64,000 nucleotides of DNA from Tricholoma matsutake. Lineage: Eukaryota > Basidiomycota > Agaricomycetes > Agaricales > Tricholomataceae. Shown one piece after another: positions 10,629 to 20,730 of the stretch. The translations under genes and the position numbers were made by a program. The notes beneath the pieces were generated by a model that was not told where the DNA came from, did not search any database, and saw only the letters and a program-made list of their open reading frames with translations. Position 1 is the first letter of the stretch. Every line of letters begins with the position of its first letter. The stretch is from the NCBI GenBank assembly GCA_026075535.2, contig AP026539.1, positions 558,001-622,000 on the forward strand. Direction: 5' to 3'.

Positions 10629-12934
10629 AAAAATTTTATGTATTCAACGTTACTGCGATTGATGGCTTGATATAAACTTTCCACCTTGTTTTGATGTGTT
10701 GACTTTTATGCTTGTTCTTTTTTTTTCTTGCAATTTTCCTACCTTTGTTTGCTTTGCAAGAATGATGGGGGCATCATTTGAACAAACCGTGAATTGTTGT
10801 AGAGTCCCAAGCTCTGCTCGTAGACTCAATGGCATAATGCATTATGCATCTGATTTATGATCAGCATGTGGCCATGCCTTTTACCTGCCCTAACGTTGGT
10901 ACACGCGTTGATCACATGTTTGTTGATTTTCCTATTCCCTTGCTACATTGTTGCTTTGCTGATACTCTGTTCAAATTTCCTCTTTGTTGAGTCCTTTAGT
11001 GTCTAACAGAATCCCCTTCCCTTGTCAACTTCCTCTTGCTGACCTCCTTGATCAAGAACGGGACTACTAGCCGAAGAAGATGTTGCAGGACAGGCCAGTT
11101 TTCTTATTTGGACTTTGAATGCTTTCTTATACATGCTCCACTTTGACATCTACAACTTTAATCTCTCCTTTGATCGTTGACTTCTCTACCGTCCAGGTGT
11201 CACTGCAGAATTTGGGTTGCTGGAATGTAAGGTCAAGAGTCACAATGTGGAGGATGCTACGCTTGAAGGGGGCAGGCAACACAAGTCAATAGTGTCCACA
11301 TATCTGCATGCAACTCCCCGAGCCATAGTCCAGCAGCCTGTTCTCTGTATACATCCATATGTCGCCTTTTTCACATTGTTTCCTTGAACTTTACATTTTC
11401 ACATGCTTCTTTTTGACTTTTTGATCTCGATTAGTGTAAATTAACATAGTATGGCCTGATCAATGTGAGAGTACACATGTGGTCGGATATTCTTCTCGTG
11501 TTTGTATTTAGGTGTCCTGCCACCTTTCAAATGCAGCATCCCATCTTTTGATGAAATTCTCTCCCCAGAACCTAAGTTTTGTCTCCTACAAGAGGAGCAT
11601 AAGTTTTCTACACACAAAGGTGTAGTACTAAGTTTTTAGTCTCTTTGGCTGATTTTCTGTCTGGTAGATCTCCCTTAGATTCTATCTTCTTGAAGACAAG
11701 AGCCTATTACATACAATAAGCCTTGAAGACCTGATTTCTACCCCTTTTCCTTTGAGTTTCAGCCCACACAACCTTTCGATGCCCACGCGTGAATGCACTT
11801 ATCCCTGAAAATTCCATCTCAACCTCCCACGGCCATCTTTCCCTGACATTACTTGTCAAACCTATTCTTCCCCTTTTATCCTTCCTTTTATGGACCACCC
11901 GTATCCATCCCCTGGAGCTTTGACCCACGAACACTCTGAATTCCCTACTGCACTGTGTATCTATCTACCTCTATATATATGTTCAGTCAGATAAAGGATA
12001 CAAGAGAGAAAGAGGTTTCTTTGATGCGTTCACACAAACACATCAAAGGGGTGAGCTAAGAATAGCACACACATCAAGATGCACTGATCTCGGCCAATCA
12101 CAACCCGCATTTGCCTGTCGCATCAAAGGAATGCACCAAGAATAGGACACACATCAAATGTGCTGATTTGGAGATCACAGTGTGAATCTCAACACAGTTA
12201 GGTCCAGTTTGTGACCCCAACAGGGGTAGACCATAACAGGAACTGGTCTAGGACTGACCCAGATATTGGGGGGACCTAACCAGACCAACTAAGACTGGTT
12301 AACATCAGTTGAGACTGATCTTTTGTCATAAAGTTTGTCACACTGTATCTTAGTCACAATAATCCAGACATTATAGCTGTCATAGGCTCAGTTAGGTACT
12401 GTAATTTCCTGCTGTTTGGTCCAGCTTTAAGAGATTTCATCAAGATTTGACCTAGTTATGCCTCAAACACAAGTACATTGTATTCAAGTTGTGTCTGTAG
12501 TTTTTAATTTGTAGTACATAGTTAAAACTTGTCAGGGATGTTAAATGAATGAAATCTACATGGTACATATATTTGTGTGTGTTATTGGCATGTATTCTAT
12601 TGTGTCCAATTGTACTCAACCTTTTTGTGGCACAAGTTATATGCAGTACAATCAAAGCCATTCAAATTATGACAAAATACCCATAGTAAAATGCCTTTGG
12701 TCATATATTTTTCAGTTCTCAACTGTTTTTAATGAGCTAAGGAGTGAAATTGAAGCATATATGTGTGGTCCATGTGATGTATTGACCGGTTTTTGTGTGG
12801 TCAATGATGTTTTCGAGATCTGAAAGACTGTAACCATAACTGCCCATAACTGGACCTTAACCATAACCGATGGTCCAGTTAAGATTAGTTCTGTTTGGTT
12901 CAGTTCCTGGTATTTCTTTGGTCCATAGGACCAG
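10629..12934. other. AT-rich stretch without a recognisable gene
   Basis: No supported coding region. A purine tract GAAGGGGGCAGG near 11265 resembles a polypurine tract, but no repeated LTR could be matched to it. A diverged ~80-bp repeat (CATCAAAGG...AGAATAG-ACACACATCAA) occurs twice at about 12035-12165. Segments 12195-12300 and 12835-12940 carry related GGTCC/GGAACTG motifs in opposite orientation, a possible very degraded inverted-repeat element. Confidence 0.5.
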
Positions 12935-13440
12935 TCTGTAAAACACTATCCTCATCCAATTCATCAAGATTGATAATGGTGCCCATGTAAGAATGGTGAT
13001 TATGTCTTCCCTGTCCTAGATTGACCCCAGAGTATCAAGGCCTTTGGCCTATTACCTTGCTTTGGAAACTCTTCCTCAACACACTGCTTCATTTCTGCCA
13101 TTGTACTAGGGAATGAATTTGCACTGTACTTTGGTGTAAACTTTTGCTTGATGAAGTTTTGAAGCATCTGATGGTTATTTACTGCCCTATATGGATCCAC
13201 CTTCAATGCCCTAGCCAGAACCTCATGTGGTGATGTGTCTTGCTTGCATCATGTATGCCCAATGTGCCTTATGTGAACCTAGATTGTTGGGTTCTAACAA
13301 AGGTTGAGAAGGGCCTGTATGACTGGGCCCTGGGACTGGTTGACAAGAGATTCTGAACAGAGGAGTCACTTGATAGGGGTGATGGAGGAGGAAAGGGGGG
13401 CTTAGGTGTTACTGATGGCAAGGAGGTAGTCCAATGTCAA
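12935..13440 (-). pseudogene. CRESS-type Rep helicase relic, copy A
   Basis: A 68-codon minus frame (13000-13206) ends in the Walker A motif GQSRTGKT (13003-13026), preceded by RPKALILW and an EMKQCVEEEF stretch. This is the arrangement at the linker/superfamily 3 helicase border of replication-initiator proteins of geminivirus/genomovirus-like circular ssDNA viruses. A stop follows at 13000-13002, and after a short deletion the reading resumes in another frame (about 12945-12990, YMGT..NLDELDED), where the family continues. The HUH endonuclease domain is not visible. Fossil Rep sequences are known from fungal genomes. It is non-functional: truncated, frameshifted, and without identifiable coat gene or origin. 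Confidence 0.7.
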
Positions 13441-13479
13441 GGACATCACTCACATTAAATTGTTATACATTGGTCAACA

Positions 13480-14430
13480 ATCTGAGGGTTATCTGCATCA
13501 ATTTCTACTCATCCAATGCTAGATACTGTGGGAGTTGCTGGTTCTGGCTCCCACAGTTTGTGTGTCAGGTGGATGACTACTGCATTTGCATCTATGAATT
13601 CCCTGTCCCACTTTTTATAATCCCTTGGACAGATGGAAGGTTTACCCCATTTAACCATCTTCTTCCCACTATCTTCCCACTAATGGCCTCATCTTCATGG
13701 CTTGTAACTGTCCTTCAGTTTTTTTTGGGTTGGAATTATCAAATATTATGTAATTTGAATCCTGGTCCAATGCATCAGGATTGTACATGGTGCCCATGTA
13801 TGAATGAGTCCCTACATGATATTAGTGACTGACCCCCAAATATTGAATTTTCTGCTTACCTAAATTTCTTGCCTATTCTGTCTTCCCTGTCCTATTTGGA
13901 CCCCAGAGTATCAAGGCCTTTGGCCTCTTACCTCCCTTTGGAAACTCTTGTTCAACGTCAACCCACTGTTTCATTTCTGCTGTTGTGCCAGGGAATGCAT
14001 CTGCAGCATACTTTGATGTAAATTTCTCTGTAGTGGGTTTAACCTTGTAGTTGATGAAGTTTTGAAGCCCCCTATGATTTTTTGCTGCTATGTGTGCATC
14101 CAACTCCAATGCCCTATGCTGAAACTCCTCTGGTGATGTGGCTTGTGTGATATACCCCCATTTCTGGTCATGTGAACTCTGATTGTCAGGTTTGGGCAGC
14201 AGTTGGGATGGTCCTGCATGATTAGGATAGGGGGTGACAGGAGGATTTTGTTTTGTGAATAGCAGGCATGGTAACTGATGGGCAAAACCCAAGGGGGGCT
14301 AGGGCTTATAAGATATAAGAATCAGCTGTCTTGGCTGTTAAGCACATTCTAGGTTGTCAAGGAGTCTGATGTCAAGGATGTTGGGATAGGCAATCCAAGC
14401 CCATGGTCTGAGGCCAGATGCTGGATATTA
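13480..14430 (-). pseudogene. CRESS-type Rep helicase relic, copy B
   Basis: The longer twin of copy A. A 139-codon frame (13873-14292) carries the linker region and Walker A GPNRTGKT (13879-13902), then TAG at 13873-13875. In another frame the Walker B-like NYIIFDN lies at 13735-13755, and a segment resembling the end of the helicase domain follows at about 13545-13640. The N-terminal HUH nuclease part was not found up to 14430. Copies A and B also share flanking sequence (GATGTCAAGGA-, GGGGGGCTTAGG/GGGGGGCTAGGG), so they arose by tandem duplication or independent recombination of one insertion. Both are interrupted by stops and indels, indicating an old, inert endogenous copy. Confidence 0.75.
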
Positions 14431-14443
14431 TTAATAGAGCGGC

Positions 14444-14588
14444 TGTTTTGATGCATGTTTTATATATAGAACAGTTACATACAGCCATAGTATAGAAGAG
14501 AGAATAAAAAGTTTCTTGTCTCGTTTCCCCCACTTGTCTCTAAGAGAATTATCTCTTCTCTATTTGTTTCCCAGCCTGATTTCCACAA
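14444..14588 (+). mobile_element. Putative 5' LTR of outer copia element
   Basis: An AT-rich stretch with a TATATATAG box (about 14460) ends in TTCCACA just before GGTTATGGGCCCTG, the same primer-site motif that follows the 5' LTR of the inner copia element. No matching 3' LTR exists here because the outer element is truncated, so the left border is a guess. Confidence 0.4.
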
Positions 14589-14631
14589 GGTTATGGGCCC
14601 TGACAGATTTTTCCAGGCAACAATTACTGCT

Positions 14632-15115
14632 ATGACAAATACTCCTGATGTCCAGGAGCAAGGGGAACAACAACAAGGGGAAGAATATTATATGCCTCCC
14701 AAATGTGCAAAAAGGGTCTATCACAGCAATACCAATGTGCCCACTGAAGAACTCAATGAAGATGAAGATTTACCATCTATCAAACTAATTTGTACCAAAG
14801 AATATTCAAACATAAATAGAATCACTGATCACAATCACTTGACGGATGAGAACTGGCACAAATGGAAAGAGAGAATGAAGAGAGTATTTTTCAATTGCAA
14901 TATTACTGGGTATGTTAGAGGGAATGTCAAACACCCTAATGAGAGTATCGACCCCAAAGGTGCATGCAACTGGTACAAGAACAATTCTTGGGTGCAACAA
15001 ATTATTATTCATAACATCACCTCCTTGCAAATGAACCATGTGGGGTCCAAGACCTCTGCAAAAGAAATGTACTCTGCACTCTCAGTAACTCACAAAAATA
15101 AGGCACATCAAACTG
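14632..15115 (+). pseudogene. Outer Ty1/copia gag, N-terminal half
   Basis: Start chosen at ATG 14632, because the upstream in-frame ATG lies inside the primer-binding motif. The frame is open to the insertion point at 15115 and encodes a copia Gag N-terminus (LTDENWHKWKERMKRVFFNC, NITGYVRG, KEMYSALSVTHKNKAHQ). The inner element's own gag encodes the same motifs (LTDENWHEWKDHMKQ), so the two are related families. The reading continues across the insertion at 20025 (QTVNHIQCLLYETK), proving that a single gag was split. Confidence 0.88.
15111..15115. repeat. Target site duplication AACTG, left
   Basis: AACTG immediately precedes the inner copia 5' LTR and recurs immediately after its 3' LTR at 20025-20029. 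Confidence 0.95.
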
Positions 15116-15262
15116 TGTTGGCGGGCGACCCAAGCCCGGCCAGTTTAGTTTATTAATAGTACTATGTTGTATAACCGTATTGGTATAGGAGAACTAAGAC
15201 ATCATCGCTTGCCTTCTAACTCTCATGTACTTGCCCTCGACCTAAGTGCTAGAACCCCAACA
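15116..15262 (+). mobile_element. Inner copia 5' LTR (147 bp)
   Basis: Begins TGTTGGCGGG and ends CCCCAACA. It matches the 3' LTR at 19878-20024 over the same 147 bp with six substitutions and no indel; all six are CpG/TpG or CpG/CpA alternatives. Confidence 0.97.
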
Positions 15263-15277
15263 GGTTATGGGCCCTGG
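15263..15277 (+). promoter_or_regulatory. Copia primer-binding site, initiator tRNA-Met half-molecule type
   Basis: GGTTATGGGCCCTGG abuts the LTR. GGTTATG.GCCC is the complement of the initiator tRNA-Met anticodon stem-loop (GGGCTCATAACC type) with one difference, so priming by a cleaved half tRNA, as described for Drosophila copia, is plausible. Confidence 0.6.
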
Positions 15278-15316
15278 ACCATAAACTAGGCAGCAAACTA
15301 TCTTATTTATATTACT

Positions 15317-16470
15317 ATGAGCAACTATGGAGACAATGAAGGATTGCAGCCACCTAACTCTCCTACTGCCTCTCTGTTCGAAGCCCCTAAAAGATCTTGT
15401 AAAGTCTACCAATCACATTCAAAGTCAGATCAAAAGAACCATCAAGACAACAATGACATCATTATGGATGATGTTGTACCAACTGGAAAGAATATTTGAA
15501 CGTTAGCAAGATCGCTGACAGGGATCATTTAACCGATGAGAATTGGCATGAGTGGAAGGACCATATGAAGCAGGTATCTAACAACTACAATATTAGCGGG
15601 TATGTTATGGGGATGGTGAAAAGGCCAAATGAGGATAACAACATAGCTGGGGCTTGTAACTGGGACAAGAATGACAGCTAGGCACAGCAAGTCATTATCC
15701 ACAACGTTACTTCCTCCCAGATGAATCACATCGGATCGAAATCCACAGCTGAAGCTATGTATTCAGCTCTCACTGTCACTCACAAGAACAAGGCTCATCA
15801 GACAGTTAACCACATTCAATGTCTTTTGTACGAGACGAAGGCCCGTGAAGGAGAAGATCTCTTAAAGCATCTCGACATCCTGAAGTCTTATTGAGACCGC
15901 ATCAATAAATTCCCCAATGCTGATTTCCATGTTTCGGATACACATTTCAAATCTATCATTTTGGCATCTTTACCTTCAACTTTACAGACATTCATTGAGC
16001 CATACAATGGGAATGCGAACAACCCCAACGACCCAGATCCGAAGTGGTGCATGTCATCCGATGCATTCATTGGATTACTATGCAAAGAGTACAAGATTCA
16101 ATATAACTGAGCGAGTAACGGGAATAACAATGGTACCAATGGTAGCATTAACCTGGTGAAAAGTCAGATGGCTACGGGTATCAGTACATCCCAGGGTGCT
16201 TGTACATCTCTTGAAGCCTGAATCAGTAAGACAAAGTCAAATAATCAACTGTATTGTGATCATTGTCAATGCACCGGGCATTGGAGCTCGAAATGCCGCA
16301 AATTTCCAGGGAACAAGTGTCACAACTGTGGAAAGATTGGACATTGGGTGAGGGACTGTAGGAAAAAGAAGAAGGATAACAACAAAGACAAGGGGAAGAA
16401 GAATGATCGGAATGGGAAAGCTGGAGAACAGTCGAATGTGATAGAAGAAGTTATTGCATTACATTGAAGA
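15317..16470 (+). pseudogene. Inner copia gag
   Basis: Starts at ATG 15317 (MSNYGDNEGL). The body is readable through comparison with the outer gag: LTDENWHEWKDHMKQ (about 15530), EAMYSALTVTHKNKAHQ (about 15755-15805), then a CCHC zinc knuckle of the form CHNCGKIGHWVRDC (about 16320-16362) after an upstream Cys/His motif (CDHCQCTGHWSSKC). Breaks: a one-base frameshift near 15490, TAG at about 15679, TGA near 15892, 16109 and 16219 (each where CGA fits), and a frameshift near 16460 into pol. Gag would package RNA; this copy cannot make a complete one. Confidence 0.88.
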
Positions 16471-19400
16471 AGAATTGCACAACTTTGATACCTTTGACAA
16501 GACATGTAATATTGGGGAGAATAATGACCGCTTGATCTACTATGACTGGTTGGCTGATACCGCAACCACTGCTCATGTTATGCACCAACGTGAAGCTTTT
16601 ATAACTTACACTCCAGTAGGGGATCAGAATGTGACTGGAGTAGGGGGTCCAGTGAAGATAGCCGGCCAAGGAACCATTGAATTAATTTTGATGTGCAAGG
16701 GTCAAGAATATATTCTTTGCCTGGAGGATGTTGTACATGTACCTGGAACATGGAATAATTTAATTTCATTAGGGCGATGGGATACTAAAGGGCAACAATA
16801 TGAAGGTGGGGACAGAAAAATTACCCTTGTAACCAAAGACGGACGACATGTCACCCAAGGTAAAAAGATTTCTAACAACTTATACAAGATGAAGTTATCC
16901 GTACAAAATCCTGCAACATTACCGTCCCAAAACTGCACAGTAAATTCCAAAACATTTGTAGGGTGCGAACCGGCTCTCAGTTGGGAGATGTGGCACCGAC
17001 ATTTTGGACATGTTGGCTACTCTGGTTTGCAGAAACTTCTGGACAAAAAACTGGTCGATGGGTTTAACATTGATGATTGTACACTAAAGCCTGACTGTGT
17101 GGCGTGTACCGAGGTGAAGCAACACATCAAATCATTTGCCAAGGTGTCTAAAAGAGAAAGTAAGCCAGGGGAACTGACACATATAGATCTGTGGGGAAAA
17201 TATTCCATCAAATCGATTAACAGCAACCAGTATTACTTACTCTTTGTCGACGATGCAAAAAGATATGTAACTGTCGAATTTCTCAAGGAGAAATCAGAAG
17301 CTGCACAGGGAGTTATAAATTATTTAACTCACCTTATGACCCAAGAAAAAACCCCGAAGGCAATACAGATTGATGGCAGGAAGGAATTTGTTAATAAGAA
17401 ACTGGAGACATGGTGCAAGGAGAAAGGTATTGAAATACAATTAACTGCAACGTACTCACCTTCACAGAATGGTATTGCTGAGCAGATGAACCGCACTCTT
17501 GTCGAACTTGGACGCGCGATGCTGATTGGTGGGGAACTTCCAGAACTCCTTTGGGAACATGTGATTCTACATGCCACTTATTTACGGAATCGCTCATATA
17601 TGAAACACCTGCAAAATGAAACACCATATCAAGGATGGCTAGAATGGAAGCCAAACGTATCACACCTCCGTGAATTTGGAGCACCCATTTGGATCTTACT
17701 GCAGGGACAAAAGGAAGACCGCAAGATGCTTCCAAAGTCAAAATGTTGAGCTTATGTAGGCTTTGACGATGGCGCCAACGCGGTGAAGTATTATAATGCA
17801 GAAACCCACAAGGTGCTTACCTCTCACAATTATCGAAATCTAAACCCTCCAATGAACCCCACCCCCGATGAAATGATTGAAGTCACACCCGATGTCCAGC
17901 GTGGAGGGGAGTCTGGAGGAAACATGCTGCAACTGGGTATAACAGGTTCCAAAGACCTTGAACCTGAAGGGCATAAGAGAAAACGGAATGGCGATGTGGG
18001 AGATGTGGATATTAATGAACCGCAAAAGACGCAAGGGAAACGTACCGATTATAGATTCCTCCAGGATCCTTTCCCAGATGAGGAAGAAGACAACAAAACT
18101 TTCTTGACAATACAAGAAGTTTATGCAATTATAGCCAGAGACGAACTGACTAGCTTGGAAGAGGCAAGAAACTCCCCCGACTGGCCCCAATGGCAGATTG
18201 CTATGCAAGAAGAGATGGACTTACTGAAGGAGAAGGGCACTTATATAAAAGTGCAGAAACCTCCTGATGCAATACCACTCGCCAACAAATGGGTCTTCAT
18301 CCAGAAATGGAATAAGCAAGGGGAAATGACCAGATACTGAGCTCATTTAGTCATTAAAGGATGCACACAATGCCCCAGACAAGACTATTTGGAGACATTT
18401 TCACCAGTCATTTGGATGGACACTATACATGCAATTTTAGCCCTAGTGCTGACAAAGAATTTGAAGGTACATCAAATGGACGTTAAGGGTGCTTACCTCA
18501 ATGGTGTATTGGAGGAGGAGATTTACATGAAGCAACCTGAGGGATGTGGAGATGGAATGGACCAAGTATGTCAGTTGGTCAAGACACTTTATGGTTTAAA
18601 GCAAGCTGGTCATGAATGGAACAAACAACTAGATGGGAAACTGAAGAAACATGGTTACAAATGGTTACTCTTGGATCCTTGCACTTACATTCGATGGGAC
18701 AGAAACGACTTTGCAATTATCACCATCTGGGTCAATGACCTACTTCTATTTGCTTTGTCAGATAGTATGATGGACCATATTAAGGACGCGTTGCATTCGG
18801 AGTGGGAAGTCACCAACCTGGGAGAGCCTAGCAAAATTATAGGCATTGAAATTACGCATACTGCAAATGCGATCTCCATCTCTCAACAGAAATACATCGA
18901 GAACATCCTTCGGAAAGAAGGAATGGAGAATGTGAACCCCATTGGAATGCCTATGGACCCAAACATCAAAATTACACTGAATCCCGAAGTTAATGAACCA
19001 AACCACAGTAATGCATATGGGAAGTTACTTGGCAAACTTCAATTTATAGCCAATTCCACTCAACCTGATATAACTTATGCCATTAACAAGCTTGCTGCCT
19101 ACACCACTAACCTGAGTTTACAACATTACGGTGCCTTGAAATGGATACTTCGGTACCTAGCAGGTACGAAAACTCTTGGGATCACTTACAGGAAAGCCCA
19201 AGATGTCACTGGGGATGATAATCTTTTTCATGGATATGCTGATGCTGCTTACGCAAACGCCGATGACCTCAAATCAACAAGTGGCTATGTTTTCTTAGCA
19301 GCAGGGGGAGTGATTATGTGGAAGTCAAGGAAACAAACTATTATTGTGTTATCCTCAATGGAAGCAGAATACGTCGCACTTTCTGAAGCTGGACGCGAGG

Positions 19401-19699
19401 CAAGCTGGCTCAGAAACTTATATGCAGAACTTGGATTTACCCAGGAACATCCTACTCAAATTTACGGCAATAATGAGGGATCTATAGTTTTGACACATAA
19501 TCCCCAATTTCATCAATGTTTGAAACATATTGCTATACATCACCATTGGGTCCGGGATCTCATAAATGACAAGATACTCGACATACAAAACTGCCGTGAT
19601 CCAGAACAGACTGCAGATGTCTTGACAAAGGCTTTACCAAATCCCAAACATTTGCGGCATAGGGAGGAGATGGGAGTAAATTCACCCATAACCCAGTAG
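16454..19699 (+). pseudogene. Inner copia pol (PR-IN-RT-RNase H)
   Basis: Three nearly contiguous frames broken by TGA at 17747-17749 (CRAYVGF expected) and 18338-18340. Order: aspartic protease (WLADTATTAHV, about 16550), integrase zinc finger (WHRHFGH...CVACTE, about 16990-17110), integrase core (HIDLWGKY, QIDGRKEF, QNGIAEQMNRT), reverse transcriptase (ETFSPVIWMD about 18393; QMDVKGAYLNG; active box WVNDLLLFA about 18730) and RNase H (GYADAAYAN about 19235; SSMEAEYVALSEA). This IN-before-RT order defines copia. The catalytic WVDD is WVND, so RT is dead even apart from the stops. Several Arg-to-Gln, Trp or Cys changes (e.g. HQCLKHIAI for an expected HQRSKHIAI) fit CpG transitions. Confidence 0.95.
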
Positions 19700-19867
19700 C
19701 TTTTTTCCTAAATGTGAGGGTATTTTTCCCATAGGGTTTTCCCCACATGAAGGTTTTGATGCACCTGGAGGAATATAAATAACCATTCCCAATACCGAAC
19801 CAAGGGAGTTCGAGGGGGGAGTGATGATATCAGTTTTATTTTTCCCATTTCTCAACCATGCTAGCTT

Positions 19868-19877
19868 CGAAGGGGAG
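19868..19877 (+). promoter_or_regulatory. Inner copia polypurine tract
   Basis: CGAAGGGGAG directly precedes the 3' LTR (TGTTGGCGGG), the expected place for plus-strand priming. Confidence 0.8.
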
Positions 19878-20024
19878 TGTTGGCGGGTGACCCAAGCCCA
19901 GCCAGTTTAGTTTATTAATAGTACTATGTTGTATAACCATATTGGTATAGGAGAACTAAGACATCATCGCTTGCCTTCTAACTCTTGTGTACTTGCCCTT
20001 GACCTAAGTGCTAGAACCCCAACA
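19878..20024 (+). mobile_element. Inner copia 3' LTR (147 bp)
   Basis: Same length and termini as the 5' LTR (TGTTGGCGGG...CCCCAACA), followed by the AACTG duplication at 20025-20029. Confidence 0.97.
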
Positions 20025-20730
20025 AACTGTTAATCATATTCAATGCCTATTATATGAGACCAAATTACTCGACACTGACAACCTCCTAAAACATCTGGAT
20101 GTTCTCAAATCATATCGCAACCACATCAACAGATTTCCTAATGAGGAATTTCATGTCTTGGACACATGCTTTAAAGTGATTATATCTGTGTCCTTACCTT
20201 CATTGTGGCATACCTATGTTGAACCTTATAACGGGAACACCAATGATCCAAATGATACCGACCCTAAACAGTGCTTAACTTCTGACACATTTATTGGACT
20301 GTTATGGGAGGAATACAAAATATGGTTGACCAGATCTAATAATGGGAATAATAAAAATGGTACTATGGGGAGTGTAAATCTGGTGAAAACCCAGAACGCT
20401 AACAGTGCTAGTAAATCCCTAGAAGATCAAATTTCTGATCGAAAATCCTCCTTACAGCCCTATTGTGATCATTGTAAATGTGCCAGACACTGGACAACCA
20501 AATGCCATAAATTTGAAGGGAACAGATGTCAGAACTGTGGAAAGATCGGACATCAAGCAGGGAATTGCTGGAGTAAGAAGAAGGTTAAGGACAAGGCAAA
20601 GAAGAAAAAGAATGATGCAGAACAAACAAATGTGGCAGAAGAATATATTATGTTCCAAGCAAATGAAGAGCAGTACAACTTCGATACCTATGATGCTTGT
20701 AATGTGTGTCATGTCACATTACTGGTCTAG
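20025..20730 (+). pseudogene. Outer copia gag, C-terminal half
   Basis: Continues the frame interrupted at 15115: HIQCLLYETK, a conserved central Gag region (TFIGLLWEEYKIWLTRS), then a CCHC knuckle CQNCGKIGHQAGNC (about 20527-20570) preceded by CDHCKCARHWTTKC, a Lys-rich tail and an acidic linker (FQANEEQYNFDTYD). The homologous segment in the inner element leads directly into protease; here similarity stops near 20715 and the frame ends at 20728-20730. Pol and 3' LTR are absent, so the outer element was truncated after or before being split. Unlike the inner element, this half has no premature stop. Confidence 0.88.

Noticed and set aside
14593..14631. Upstream ATG as start of outer copia gag
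   Set aside because: This ATG lies in the primer-binding motif GGTTATGGGCC; the next in-frame ATG at 14632 is a more likely start.
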